Shown here one piece after another: positions 1 to 8,278 of a stretch of DNA of 64,000 nt. Source of the stretch: Crocinitomicaceae bacterium (GTDB lineage: Bacteria > Bacteroidota > Bacteroidia > Flavobacteriales_D > Crocinitomicaceae); contig JAQXCN010000037.1 in the NCBI GenBank assembly GCA_029251865.1, positions 21,969 to 85,968 on the forward strand, read 5' to 3'. A program made the translations under genes and the position numbers. Each line of letters begins with the position of its first letter. Position 1 is the stretch's first letter. A model generated the notes under the pieces. It ran no database searches and was not told the DNA's origin. It worked only from the letters and a program-made list of their open reading frames with translations.

Positions 1-471
1 TTGTTTGGATATTTTATGAAATTACTTGCCCGGGATCATGGAAAATGTGAGGATCTGGTTCACGATTTGTTTGCAAAGATCATCCGTAAGCCAGATTACT
101 TTGATACAACACGATCTTTTAAAACTTGGGTGTATTCGGTGGCTTCAAATATGTGTAAAAATGAATACAAACGCATGGCTGTTCGCAAGAATGTTAAAAG
201 CGATATGGAGCCTGCCCAATTTTTAAAATCTAGTTCTGATACATTAAAAACAGTTCAAGAGAAAGAATTTGGTGCGGCGCTGCAGGAAGTCTTAGTTAAA
301 ATGGATGAGAAGCATCAAAGCGTTTTTAGGCTTCGGCACTTTGAAGGATTTTCAATGAAGGAAATAGCTGAAGAATTATCAATCAATGAGGGGACCGTAA
401 AGTCTAGATTGTTTTATGCAACGAAAACTTTAGCCGCCTCACTCAAAGCGTTTAACCCAATATATCATTAA
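1..471 (+). CDS. ECF-type RNA polymerase sigma factor, 5'-truncated by window edge
   Basis: The C-terminal ~156 residues of a sigma-70 family (ECF) factor. Sigma region 2 is visible at about residues 16-60, with the acidic CEDLVHDLF stretch followed by the aromatic FKTWVYSVASNMCKNEYKR segment that normally melts and reads the -10 region. Region 4 is a helix-turn-helix at about residues 90-150 (QSVFRLRHFEGFSMKEIAEE, then EGTVKSRLFYATKTL). The frame is open to the first base, so the start lies upstream and the apparent TTG start is an edge effect. It stops one base before the ATG of a one-TM protein, a layout typical of sigma factors with a membrane-bound partner. The regulon cannot be read from this window. 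Confidence 0.93.
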   Translation: MFGYFMKLLARDHGKCEDLVHDLFAKIIRKPDYFDTTRSFKTWVYSVASNMCKNEYKRMAVRKNVKSDMEPAQFLKSSSDTLKTVQEKEFGAALQEVLVKMDEKHQSVFRLRHFEGFSMKEIAEELSINEGTVKSRLFYATKTLAASLKAFNPIYH

Positions 472-472
472 T

Positions 473-1234
473 ATGGAGGATAAGTATTTAAAATTATTGA
501 CACGTGATAGTTATGACGTGCTGAGCTCAGATGAAAAAAACGCACTCAAAGAGTTGTGTTCGAACCAGGAAGAGTTTGAGAACGCAAAACATTTTATGTA
601 TGAAATGGCTGAATTGGATTCAGGGCGTGAAGCGTTTGATTCGGAAAAGATTAAGTCAAAGCTCGATGAAACCTTTTCTCAGGTTTATTCTGGTGCGGAG
701 GGAGGTGGTTGGTTTCACTTTCTTTTCCCTCCTCTAACTCCTTTAATAAGAAGACCTGGTGTACAATTGGCGGCGGTATTTATTTTAGCACTCGGATCAT
801 ATGTCTTTCTGCAGTTTATAAGTTTTGATGCGAACATTCAGCGTCCAACTCTAGCCGAAAATACGCAAAAAAATGAGCGGCAATCCGAGATCAAAGAGCT
901 TTCTCCGGATGATGAAAGTATTTTAACCAAACCTTCAGAGTCAAAAATAATGGTGGAAGATAATGTGGAAATCGTTTTACGAGAAGAGGATGTTAATAGG
1001 TCCGTTCGTTCTTCTCAATTGGAAAATGCATCCCCATTGCCTCTATCACGAATGGATAGTGAATCAGCAGGTTTTGCCCTAAGTTTCAATGCGGAAGTTG
1101 AAGAAAGTATAGTTATCGAAGATGAAGTTGCTTTTGAATTAGATACGGAGATCGTTGAAGACCATCAACAATTTTTGATCCCGACAATTGAAGAAAGCCC
1201 CGAGCTTTTAGATGGACTTTTTGTTACTTTCTAA
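473..1234 (+). CDS. Single-pass membrane protein next to ECF sigma factor, possible anti-sigma factor
   Basis: A 253-residue protein starting one base after the sigma factor stop, so very probably co-transcribed and translationally coupled. The N-terminal ~75 residues are charged and helical. One hydrophobic segment lies at about residues 93-115 (VQLAAVFILALGSYVFLQFI). The rest is a low-complexity, strongly acidic tail rich in Glu, Asp and Ser. The topology (cytoplasmic N-domain, one TM, outer tail) and position suit an anti-sigma factor, but I see no zinc-binding HxxxCxxC motif, so this role is inferred from context. The 3' end overlaps the convergent methyltransferase gene by 11 bp. Confidence 0.75.
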   Translation: MEDKYLKLLTRDSYDVLSSDEKNALKELCSNQEEFENAKHFMYEMAELDSGREAFDSEKIKSKLDETFSQVYSGAEGGGWFHFLFPPLTPLIRRPGVQLAAVFILALGSYVFLQFISFDANIQRPTLAENTQKNERQSEIKELSPDDESILTKPSESKIMVEDNVEIVLREEDVNRSVRSSQLENASPLPLSRMDSESAGFALSFNAEVEESIVIEDEVAFELDTEIVEDHQQFLIPTIEESPELLDGLFVTF

Positions 1235-1988
1235 GCTTCAGGATAAAATGTTCTTTAACCTGTTGTGGACGTTTGATTAAAACCCCCATTCTAAAAAAGT
1301 CCATACTCAAGTTGAATACATCCGATTTTTTTAAATTGTTCCAGCTGTCCAGCATGGAATTACTCCACCTGATGTCATCAAGGATAAAAATTGTTTGATC
1401 ATGTGTATACCCTTCAAGGTCTTTGATATATTTAATTAATGCTTTGCCATCATGATGCCCATCAATAAATACGAGATCAAAGCGTGTAGGCTTCAACTTT
1501 TTAATCCCATCCTCAAATGTATTGTTCAGCAGTAGAATAGGATAGGGGGCTAAATTCTTTTTTGCAAATGCGTAGGTTTCTTTACAACCTTCAATGGTAA
1601 TCAAGTTGCTATCTGGCGCACCTAAATGCATATATAAAGCTCCCATTCCAATGGATGTTCCGAGTTCTAAAATCTGTTTTGGTTTAAAGTGTGCACAAAG
1701 CTTGAAAAGAAGTCTTCCGTTTTTACCAAATGAAGAGCTCGTTTTAAATACTTGTTTGATTACTCTTTTTTGTTTGAGTTTTTTACTTTTCGCGCCGTAA
1801 TCAGAGATGTTAATTTCCGAATTATTATCCTTATTGGAACTTACAAATTTCAAAACAGCTAACTCATTTTCTTTACTCATGCTTTTCGTGAGCCCCGTAC
1901 TCATAAGGTCAAAAACAAAAGGAGAATGTATTCCTTGAAGTTCCTTTGCGTTCCATCTATATTTAATATATTCGAAGAAGATATTCAT
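1224..1988 (-). CDS. Class I SAM-dependent methyltransferase (O-methyltransferase-like)
   Basis: A 254-residue Rossmann-fold methyltransferase. The SAM-binding motif I is ILELGTSIGMGALYM at about residues 106-120. The acidic ribose-binding loop region follows near ITIEGC, and the post-II motif FDLVFIDGHHDGKA is at about 170-183, with ILDDIRWS further on, as in catechol-O-methyltransferase-like families (Methyltransf_24 type). The N-terminal IKYRWNAKELQGIHSPFVFD is the usual opening of the Bacteroidota members, which supports the chosen start. The substrate is unknown. It is convergent with the sigma-partner gene and has only 18 bp to the start of the divergent DUF4301 gene, leaving little room for two separate promoters. 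Confidence 0.88.
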   Translation of the reverse strand: MNIFFEYIKYRWNAKELQGIHSPFVFDLMSTGLTKSMSKENELAVLKFVSSNKDNNSEINISDYGAKSKKLKQKRVIKQVFKTSSSFGKNGRLLFKLCAHFKPKQILELGTSIGMGALYMHLGAPDSNLITIEGCKETYAFAKKNLAPYPILLLNNTFEDGIKKLKPTRFDLVFIDGHHDGKALIKYIKDLEGYTHDQTIFILDDIRWSNSMLDSWNNLKKSDVFNLSMDFFRMGVLIKRPQQVKEHFILKLRK

Positions 1989-2006
1989 ATTTAAATTATT
2001 GTTCCT

Positions 2007-3404
2007 TTGAATCAGTCATATTCCGAACTTGAAGCACAGAAAGAAAAAGTCACAAATGGTAGTCCAAAGTTAAAAATAATAGCTCCCTGTAAATTAGGCA
2101 AAGGAATCTTAAAATTGTCGAAATCTGAATCTGAATATTTTGAAGTTCTATTTCAGGAAATTCAGAGTTCCTTCTGTTTTTTTATTCCTGCGTCAGGTTC
2201 TGGATCAAGAATGCTCGATTTTTTACAAATTGAACTTGAGGAAAACGATAAGGGGAAGAGAACAAAGACCGGCGCTTTTGTTTCGCAAATTCGAGAGTTT
2301 TCATTCTATAAAACCCTTAATGAAACACAAAAGGAAAAGTTACATGATTTAATTGGCTCAACGGAATTTGTCAATTTTTTATTAAAAAATGAAAATGGTG
2401 GTGTTGGACTGCAAACATACCCCAAGGCATTGGTTCCATTTCATTCCTATTTAAATGAAGAACGCTCTGCTTTTATTGAGCATTTAATCCAAGGTGTGAA
2501 TTTAACCAGGCAAGGCGTGAATTTTCATTTTACGATTCAACAAATTCACGAGGCGCCATTTAATAAAACATTAAATGAATTCAGAATTCAAAATGAGTTG
2601 CTTCGGGACGTTCATTTTTCTTTTCAGCACGCCGATACTGATGCGTTTGTATTTGATCATGAGATGAATATGCTGCAGTCAAACGGAGTTCCTCTACGCA
2701 GGCCCTCTGGACATGGGGCATTATTGGATAATTTGAATGCAATTAACAATCAATATGTTCTTGTCAAGAATATTGATAATGTTCAACATGAAAACAAAGC
2801 AGGTGAAGGAATTAAGGTTTGGAAGGTGTTGTGTGGTATTTTACATAAAGTAAAAAAGGAGTTAAAGACAATTACTGAAAAAAATGATTTTACTGTACTA
2901 TCTCTTTTCAATGAACGTTATGGTCTTTTTTCAGATCAAGAGCTGAATTTGGCTAAATCGGTTGAAGGATTAAACGCGCTAGTAAATCGGCCTTTACGTA
3001 TTTGTGGTATGGTTTTAAATGATGGTAAAGCTGGAGGTGGTCCTTTTTTTGTGGAGCTAGACGGGGTGGTGTCAAAACAAATTGTTGAAGGTGTTCAGGT
3101 TACTGGTGAAAGGCAAGAGTCTGTATTTAAGTCAAGTACACATTTTAATCCAGTTATGATGGCCATAGATACTTTTGATATGAGCGGCAATAAGTATGAC
3201 CTCAAGGACTTTTCAAATGCAGAACAATATTTCGTTGTTGAGAAAAACTACAATGGGCAAAAAATAAAGTTTATGGAAAGGCCAGGTCTGTGGAATGGCT
3301 CCATGTTCCATTGGAATACGCTTTTTATTGAAGTCCCCTCGGCTTCATTCACGCCGGTAAAGACGATTTTAGACCTGCTCAAACCACCACATTTATCTGA
3401 TTGA
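2007..3404 (+). CDS. DUF4301 family protein, nucleotidyltransferase-like
   Basis: A 465-residue protein matching the DUF4301 family of Bacteroidota. The motif FFIPASGSGSRM at about residues 58-69 resembles the glycine-rich nucleotide loop of sugar-1-phosphate nucleotidyltransferases. Later landmarks are RRPSGHGALLDNLN (about 230-245), RICGMVLNDGKAGGGPFFVE (about 331-350) and RPGLWNGSMFHWNTLFIEVP near the C-terminus. The reaction is not known to me. No ATG lies near the front: an in-frame stop at 1992-1994 limits extension, so the start is TTG at 2007 or an upstream ATT. The start is therefore uncertain by a few codons. It reads divergently from the methyltransferase and is followed 61 bp later by the Nfu gene. 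Confidence 0.82.
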   Translation: MNQSYSELEAQKEKVTNGSPKLKIIAPCKLGKGILKLSKSESEYFEVLFQEIQSSFCFFIPASGSGSRMLDFLQIELEENDKGKRTKTGAFVSQIREFSFYKTLNETQKEKLHDLIGSTEFVNFLLKNENGGVGLQTYPKALVPFHSYLNEERSAFIEHLIQGVNLTRQGVNFHFTIQQIHEAPFNKTLNEFRIQNELLRDVHFSFQHADTDAFVFDHEMNMLQSNGVPLRRPSGHGALLDNLNAINNQYVLVKNIDNVQHENKAGEGIKVWKVLCGILHKVKKELKTITEKNDFTVLSLFNERYGLFSDQELNLAKSVEGLNALVNRPLRICGMVLNDGKAGGGPFFVELDGVVSKQIVEGVQVTGERQESVFKSSTHFNPVMMAIDTFDMSGNKYDLKDFSNAEQYFVVEKNYNGQKIKFMERPGLWNGSMFHWNTLFIEVPSASFTPVKTILDLLKPPHLSD

Positions 3405-3443
3405 TAAATTTAAGAATTTACAGCATATTCAAAATCTTGAATG

Positions 3444-3451
3444 TATCTTTG
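3444..3451 (+). promoter_or_regulatory. Putative -7 promoter element of nfu
   Basis: TATCTTTG fits the Bacteroidota -7 consensus TAnnTTTG and lies 14 nt before the nfu ATG. I see no TTG at the usual -33 spacing, so this rests on one half of the promoter only. Confidence 0.35.
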
Positions 3452-3465
3452 TAAAAAAAAAATGA

Positions 3466-4068
3466 ATGAAAGTTCCCGTAACTGTCTACGCTGAAATCAC
3501 ACCGAATCCATCAACAATGAAGTTCGTTGCAAATAAGTATATTTTACCTTCAGGAGAATCTGCAAATTTCACAACTCAAGCCCAGACTAAAGGATATTCC
3601 CCTTTGGCCGAGGAACTCTTTAAATTTCCTTTTGTAGATGGTGTTTTTTTAGCTGCCAATTTCGTCACTGTTACCAAAACAGATAACGTTTCTTGGGATT
3701 TTATTACGATGCAATTGCGAGAGTTTATTCGTGATTGGATTTCTGATTGTAAAGAAATTCTCCTACAAAGCCAAGAGGTTATTGTTGCTGATTCTTCGGA
3801 TACTATTCCGCTTCCAGAGCTTGAGGCCAGTGAATATGACGATAAAATAACAGCACTCCTTGATCAATATGTGCGCCCGGCTGTAGAAAATGATGGTGGA
3901 GCCATTGATTACGTTGGTTATGACGCGGGTAAAGTGGTTGTTAAAATGAAAGGTTCTTGTGCGGGTTGCCCTTCTTCAACGGCAACACTGAAAGGCGGTA
4001 TTGAAACTTTACTCAAACAGCATCTCCCCAATGTTCAAGAGGTAGTTGCTTTGAATCAATCAATGTAG
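3466..4068 (+). CDS. Nfu-type iron-sulfur cluster scaffold protein
   Basis: A 200-residue two-domain Nfu protein. The N-terminal Nfu_N domain (about residues 8-95) carries the family motif TPNPSTMKFVANK and the FPFVDGVF segment. The C-terminal NifU-like domain (about 120-195) has RPAVENDGGAIDYVGYD and the cluster-binding CxxC motif (C165 and C168 in MKGSCAGCPSSTATLKGG). Such proteins assemble a [4Fe-4S] cluster between two subunits and pass it to apo-enzymes. A second ATG lies 4 nt upstream in another frame; ATG at 3466 begins the conserved domain. The next gene, recQ, is 97 bp downstream behind symmetric sites, so it may be a separate unit. Confidence 0.95.
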   Translation: MKVPVTVYAEITPNPSTMKFVANKYILPSGESANFTTQAQTKGYSPLAEELFKFPFVDGVFLAANFVTVTKTDNVSWDFITMQLREFIRDWISDCKEILLQSQEVIVADSSDTIPLPELEASEYDDKITALLDQYVRPAVENDGGAIDYVGYDAGKVVVKMKGSCAGCPSSTATLKGGIETLLKQHLPNVQEVVALNQSM

Positions 4069-4106
4069 CGCTAGCCTAAAATTAAGCGTCTCGAATAAGA
4101 ATATTT

Positions 4107-4123
4107 CGTATATTTAATATACG
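4107..4123. promoter_or_regulatory. 17-bp perfect palindrome upstream of recQ
   Basis: CGTATATT-T-AATATACG, two perfect 8-bp arms around one base, centred about 50 bp before the recQ ATG. It is placed like an operator. A second dyad (TTGAAA, 6 nt, TTTCAA; 4134-4151) follows. No LexA-type site is recognised and the binding protein is unknown. Confidence 0.4.
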
Positions 4124-4165
4124 GACACAGGAATTGAAACCTGTCTTTCAAATGAAGAGAAAATA

Positions 4166-6349
4166 ATGAGTACCTATAACTTAAAGGAATCTCTAAGAAG
4201 TTATTTTGGTTTCGATAAATTCAAAGGAAGTCAAGAAGAGATTATTGAAAATCTACTTGACAAACAAAACACCTTTGTAATCATGCCTACAGGTGGTGGT
4301 AAATCACTTTGTTATCAACTTCCATCATTCCTATTACCCGGCACATCTGTTATTGTATCACCGCTAATAGCGCTGATGAAAAACCAAGTTGATGCCATAC
4401 GAAGCTTAACCAATAACGAAAGTGTCGCTCACTTTATGAATTCATCCTTAAGTAAGACCGAAATTCAAAAAGTAAAAGCTGATATTCGAGAGGGCAAGAC
4501 CAAAATGCTTTATGTGGCTCCGGAGTCCTTGACCAAAAAGGACAATATAGATTTCTTAACTTCCGTTGAAATTTCCTTTTTTGCAATTGATGAAGCACAT
4601 TGTATATCTGAATGGGGACACGATTTCCGGCCGGAGTATAGGAGATTAAGAGAGATTTTTGAGAAGATATCCAAGGTTCCCATTATTGCTTTGACGGCAA
4701 CGGCGACGCCAAAGGTGCAACATGATATCCAGAAAAACCTGAATATGCTAGATGCAGTGGTATACAAAACGTCTTTTAATCGAGATAATTTATATTATGA
4801 GATACGGCCGAAAAAAGATGTCGAAAAACAAATTATTAGGTACATCAAAAGTCGCGAAGGTGAAAGCGGTATTGTATATTGTCTAAGCCGTAAGAAAGTT
4901 GAACAAATAGCGGAGTTATTGCAAATAAATGGAATCAATGCGCTTCCTTATCATGCGGGTTTGGAAGGGAACGTTCGTGCCAAGCATCAAGATATGTTTC
5001 TGATGGAAGATGCTGATGTTATTGTGGCAACCATTGCATTCGGAATGGGGATAGATAAACCAGATGTGCGCTATGTAATTCATCATGATATTTCAAAATC
5101 TTTGGAGAGTTATTATCAAGAGACCGGCAGGGCAGGACGAGATGGCGGTGTAGGTGAATGTCTTGCGTTTTACAGTTATAAAGATATCGAGAAGCTTGAG
5201 AAATTTCTTCAAGGTAAACCGGTGACTGAACAAGAAATCGGAAGACAGCTGCTAAATGAGATTGTTTCATATTCGGAAACATCTGTTTGTAGAAGAAAAT
5301 TTATTTTACATTATTTCGGAGAAGTCTTTGATGAAACGGGTTGTAATGAAAAATGTGACAATTGTAAACATCCACGAGACCGAATTGAAGGTAAGACACA
5401 TGTCAAACTGCTTTTAGAGGCAGTTTTGTCCTTAGACGAAACACAAAAAGCCAAACATATTTGTTCTTTTCTATCGGGTTCAATTACACCTGATATGACA
5501 GCATACAAACATGATCGGCTATCAAACTTTGGTTCCGGAAAGGACAAAGATGAACATTTCTGGAATGCGGTATTAAGACAAGCAACCGTTGCGGGTCTGC
5601 TTACGAAAGATATTGAAACCTTTGGTGTGCTAAGGTTGACAGATGCAGGTCATGCATTTATTGAATCTCCTAGTTCTTTTATACTACTTAAGGAGCATGA
5701 CTTTTCAAACACAGACGATACTGAATCTATCGTTAGTGGAGGTGCAAAAGGTGCTGCATTTGATGAGGTGTTATATCAACTTTTACTTGACCTTCGTAAA
5801 TCATTATCAAAAGAACGAAATATTCCGCCATTTGTCATTTTTCAGGAACCGTCATTGAAGGATATGTCTTTTCAGTATCCTGTGACGATTGAAGAATTGA
5901 CGAATATTCAAGGTGTTGGAAATGGAAAAGCACAGCGATATGGCGCCCCATTTATAGCCTACATCGCAGATTATGTCGATAAGAACGATATCGAAAGACC
6001 GCAGGATATCATGGTGAAGACACTTGTTAATAAATCTCAGTTAAAAGTTCAGCTTATACAGAATATCGATCGTAAATTACCCTTAGAGGACATTGCTCAA
6101 TCCCAAGGTAAGACGTTTGATGATCTTCTTGTGGAGATAGAAACTGTCGTTTCTTCTGGAACACGCGTAAACATTAATTATTATTTGAACGATGTCTTGG
6201 ATGAGGACAGTCAGGATGAAGTTTTTGATTATTTTAATGAGGCCGAAACAGATGATATCATTGATGCTTATAAAGAATTCGACGGTTTATATACTGAAGA
6301 AGAGTTGCGATTGATGCGTATACGTTTTATGAGTGAAGTTGCTAATTAA
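4166..6349 (+). CDS. recQ: ATP-dependent DNA helicase RecQ
   Basis: A 727-residue superfamily 2 helicase that unwinds DNA 3'-5' in recombination and replication-fork repair. The Walker A motif MPTGGGKSLCYQLP has its lysine at residue 46. Walker B is DEAH at residues 142-145, followed by the RecQ aromatic loop region CISEWGHDFRPEYRRL. Motif VI is ETGRAGRDG. The RecQ zinc-binding domain shows CRRKFILHYFGE followed by CNEKCDNCKHP, giving the four cysteines. A winged-helix region and an HRDC domain (about 540-620, ending in the helix-hairpin GVGNGKAQRYG) follow. The ~100-residue C-terminal extension ends in an acidic stretch and is usual for Bacteroidota RecQ. A palindrome lies upstream. Confidence 0.97.
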   Translation: MSTYNLKESLRSYFGFDKFKGSQEEIIENLLDKQNTFVIMPTGGGKSLCYQLPSFLLPGTSVIVSPLIALMKNQVDAIRSLTNNESVAHFMNSSLSKTEIQKVKADIREGKTKMLYVAPESLTKKDNIDFLTSVEISFFAIDEAHCISEWGHDFRPEYRRLREIFEKISKVPIIALTATATPKVQHDIQKNLNMLDAVVYKTSFNRDNLYYEIRPKKDVEKQIIRYIKSREGESGIVYCLSRKKVEQIAELLQINGINALPYHAGLEGNVRAKHQDMFLMEDADVIVATIAFGMGIDKPDVRYVIHHDISKSLESYYQETGRAGRDGGVGECLAFYSYKDIEKLEKFLQGKPVTEQEIGRQLLNEIVSYSETSVCRRKFILHYFGEVFDETGCNEKCDNCKHPRDRIEGKTHVKLLLEAVLSLDETQKAKHICSFLSGSITPDMTAYKHDRLSNFGSGKDKDEHFWNAVLRQATVAGLLTKDIETFGVLRLTDAGHAFIESPSSFILLKEHDFSNTDDTESIVSGGAKGAAFDEVLYQLLLDLRKSLSKERNIPPFVIFQEPSLKDMSFQYPVTIEELTNIQGVGNGKAQRYGAPFIAYIADYVDKNDIERPQDIMVKTLVNKSQLKVQLIQNIDRKLPLEDIAQSQGKTFDDLLVEIETVVSSGTRVNINYYLNDVLDEDSQDEVFDYFNEAETDDIIDAYKEFDGLYTEEELRLMRIRFMSEVAN

Positions 6350-6361
6350 ACCCGCTAATTC

Positions 6362-8272
6362 TTATAATTCCAAGGCTTGCTCAATTGAATTACTGGAAAC
6401 TGCATGGTAATTTGATTTGAATAATAGGAACCAATCTACAGCATTTTTCTTAGAGTGATCATATTTATACATTTTGGCATATAATGGAAGGATGAATTTT
6501 CGGCGGCCAACTTTTTCTAGAAAACTTTTTAGAGCGGGGTAGGCGGTCTCGTAATTGGTGCTGATTGCTTTTAAAAACCATTCAAATTGAATTTCTGCAT
6601 TCGTCCAAGTCGTGAATGAAAGTTCATCATCTAATAAGGCCATCTGTGCGAAAGTCAGATCTTCTGGAAGGTTCCTTATAAATGTAAGCCACTCTTGTAC
6701 TGAGTATTGCGTCCGTTTAAAAGCTTTTTCTTTGTTTTTCGACTCATTGTGTATTAAGAAAATATTTTCGCCTTTAGCGAAGCGATATGCCATCTCCTCC
6801 ATATGTTGAAAGCTATTTGATTTTATTCTCAGACAGTTTTCTGGAATTCCTTTACCGTAAATCCACTCGTCATAATTAAAACTAAAATTATATTTTTCGA
6901 GTAATTCCTTATTTAGATACCTTATGAAATCTTCAGTGCTCACTGATGTGAACTTAAAATGATTGAAATAGTCTTCGAGGAAATTGTCCATTTTTCCCCT
7001 TCCTACCACAGATTCGATAGTCTTCAGGAAAAAAGCCCCTTTTACGTATGCTACATCTGTCATGCCATCGTCAGGGTTTCTTTTATTTAGATCCAAAAAT
7101 AAATGGCCATCTTCTGGATGAGTACTGGATGCAATCCGCTCCATTTCTTCTTCAAGTTCAAAAAATTCTACGAGTGCCAAATTATCTGCACCTTTTTTGC
7201 CGATAATTTCTTCCATGATTCTGTTTTCGAAATAAACAGTAAATCCTTCATTGAGCCAGAAATCATTCCATGTTTTATTGGTTACTAGGTTTCCTGACCA
7301 GGAATGCGCAAGCTCATGTGCAATTACGGAGACTAAACTTCTGTCCCCGGCGAGAAGCGTTGGATTTGCAAAGGTTAATCTAGGGTTTTCCATACCTCCA
7401 AAAGGAAAAGAATACGGTAAAATGAGTAAATCATATTGTTCCCAGGCATACCTGCCATAAAGTTTTTCAGCCGCATTCATCATGTCTGGTAAGTCCACAA
7501 ATTCGTACATACTTGATGCTAATAGTTCTGGTTCACAATACACGCCGGTATTTTCACTAAGCTTACCATAAACAAGATCTCCTACGGCAAGCGCAATAAG
7601 ATAGCAAGGAATAGGTTGTTGCATTTCGAAATGATACTTACCCTGCTTATTCTTGTTTTGCGGATTAGTGGCGCTCATGACGGCCATTAAATCATTCGGG
7701 ACGGTTAAGTCCGCGCTGTATGTAATTCTGTTCGAAGGAGCATCTTGAATGGGGATCCAAGTTCTTGTAAGTATTGCTTGACCCTGAGTATAAAGAAACG
7801 GTTTGTTTTTTGAACTTGTTAAGGATGAATCCAGCCAATCAAGAGCGTCTGAGTCTTCTGTAGTTTCATAGTAGATGTTGACATATTTGGTATCAGGTTC
7901 TATTTTTACATGAAGGGCTTGGCCAAGTATGGGGTCAATTTCTCCTTTTATTTCATGATTTGTTATTGATTCTTTAGTTTCAGTACCTAATGTTACTTTA
8001 TTTATTTTTAGACTTTTAATGTCAAATTTAACCTCTTGAAACCCTGGGTTATTTAAATGATGTCTTGCTACGCCTTTCAGTCGCTTATTTTGAAAGTCCA
8101 CATTAAGATCTAAGTGTAAATGTGTGGTATGAACCTCATCAATATTTGAGAAAGAATGGTTTTGTATTAATGATACATTCGTTTCCTTTTCATTCTTTTG
8201 ATTGACCTCTGTTTGGCTGCATGCAGCAGATAAAACAAGAAGCAGCATATAGTATCCAATAACACGTTTCAT
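6362..8272 (-). CDS. M1 family zinc aminopeptidase, lipoprotein
   Basis: A 636-residue metallopeptidase resembling leukotriene A4 hydrolase/aminopeptidase B. It has a lipoprotein signal peptide with lipobox LSAAC (Cys at about 18). The exopeptidase motif GGMENPRL matches GxMEN. The zinc site is H319-E320-L-A-H323 with the third ligand E342 in NEGFTVYFENR, exactly HExxH-x18-E. The C-terminal ~200 residues form the helical domain of this subfamily. It probably sits in the outer membrane or periplasm and trims N-terminal residues from peptides. It begins 6 bp after the unrecognised secreted protein gene, itself 2 bp after purB, so all three may share a transcript. Confidence 0.95.
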   Translation of the reverse strand: MKRVIGYYMLLLVLSAACSQTEVNQKNEKETNVSLIQNHSFSNIDEVHTTHLHLDLNVDFQNKRLKGVARHHLNNPGFQEVKFDIKSLKINKVTLGTETKESITNHEIKGEIDPILGQALHVKIEPDTKYVNIYYETTEDSDALDWLDSSLTSSKNKPFLYTQGQAILTRTWIPIQDAPSNRITYSADLTVPNDLMAVMSATNPQNKNKQGKYHFEMQQPIPCYLIALAVGDLVYGKLSENTGVYCEPELLASSMYEFVDLPDMMNAAEKLYGRYAWEQYDLLILPYSFPFGGMENPRLTFANPTLLAGDRSLVSVIAHELAHSWSGNLVTNKTWNDFWLNEGFTVYFENRIMEEIIGKKGADNLALVEFFELEEEMERIASSTHPEDGHLFLDLNKRNPDDGMTDVAYVKGAFFLKTIESVVGRGKMDNFLEDYFNHFKFTSVSTEDFIRYLNKELLEKYNFSFNYDEWIYGKGIPENCLRIKSNSFQHMEEMAYRFAKGENIFLIHNESKNKEKAFKRTQYSVQEWLTFIRNLPEDLTFAQMALLDDELSFTTWTNAEIQFEWFLKAISTNYETAYPALKSFLEKVGRRKFILPLYAKMYKYDHSKKNAVDWFLLFKSNYHAVSSNSIEQALEL

Positions 8273-8278
8273 GTCAGT

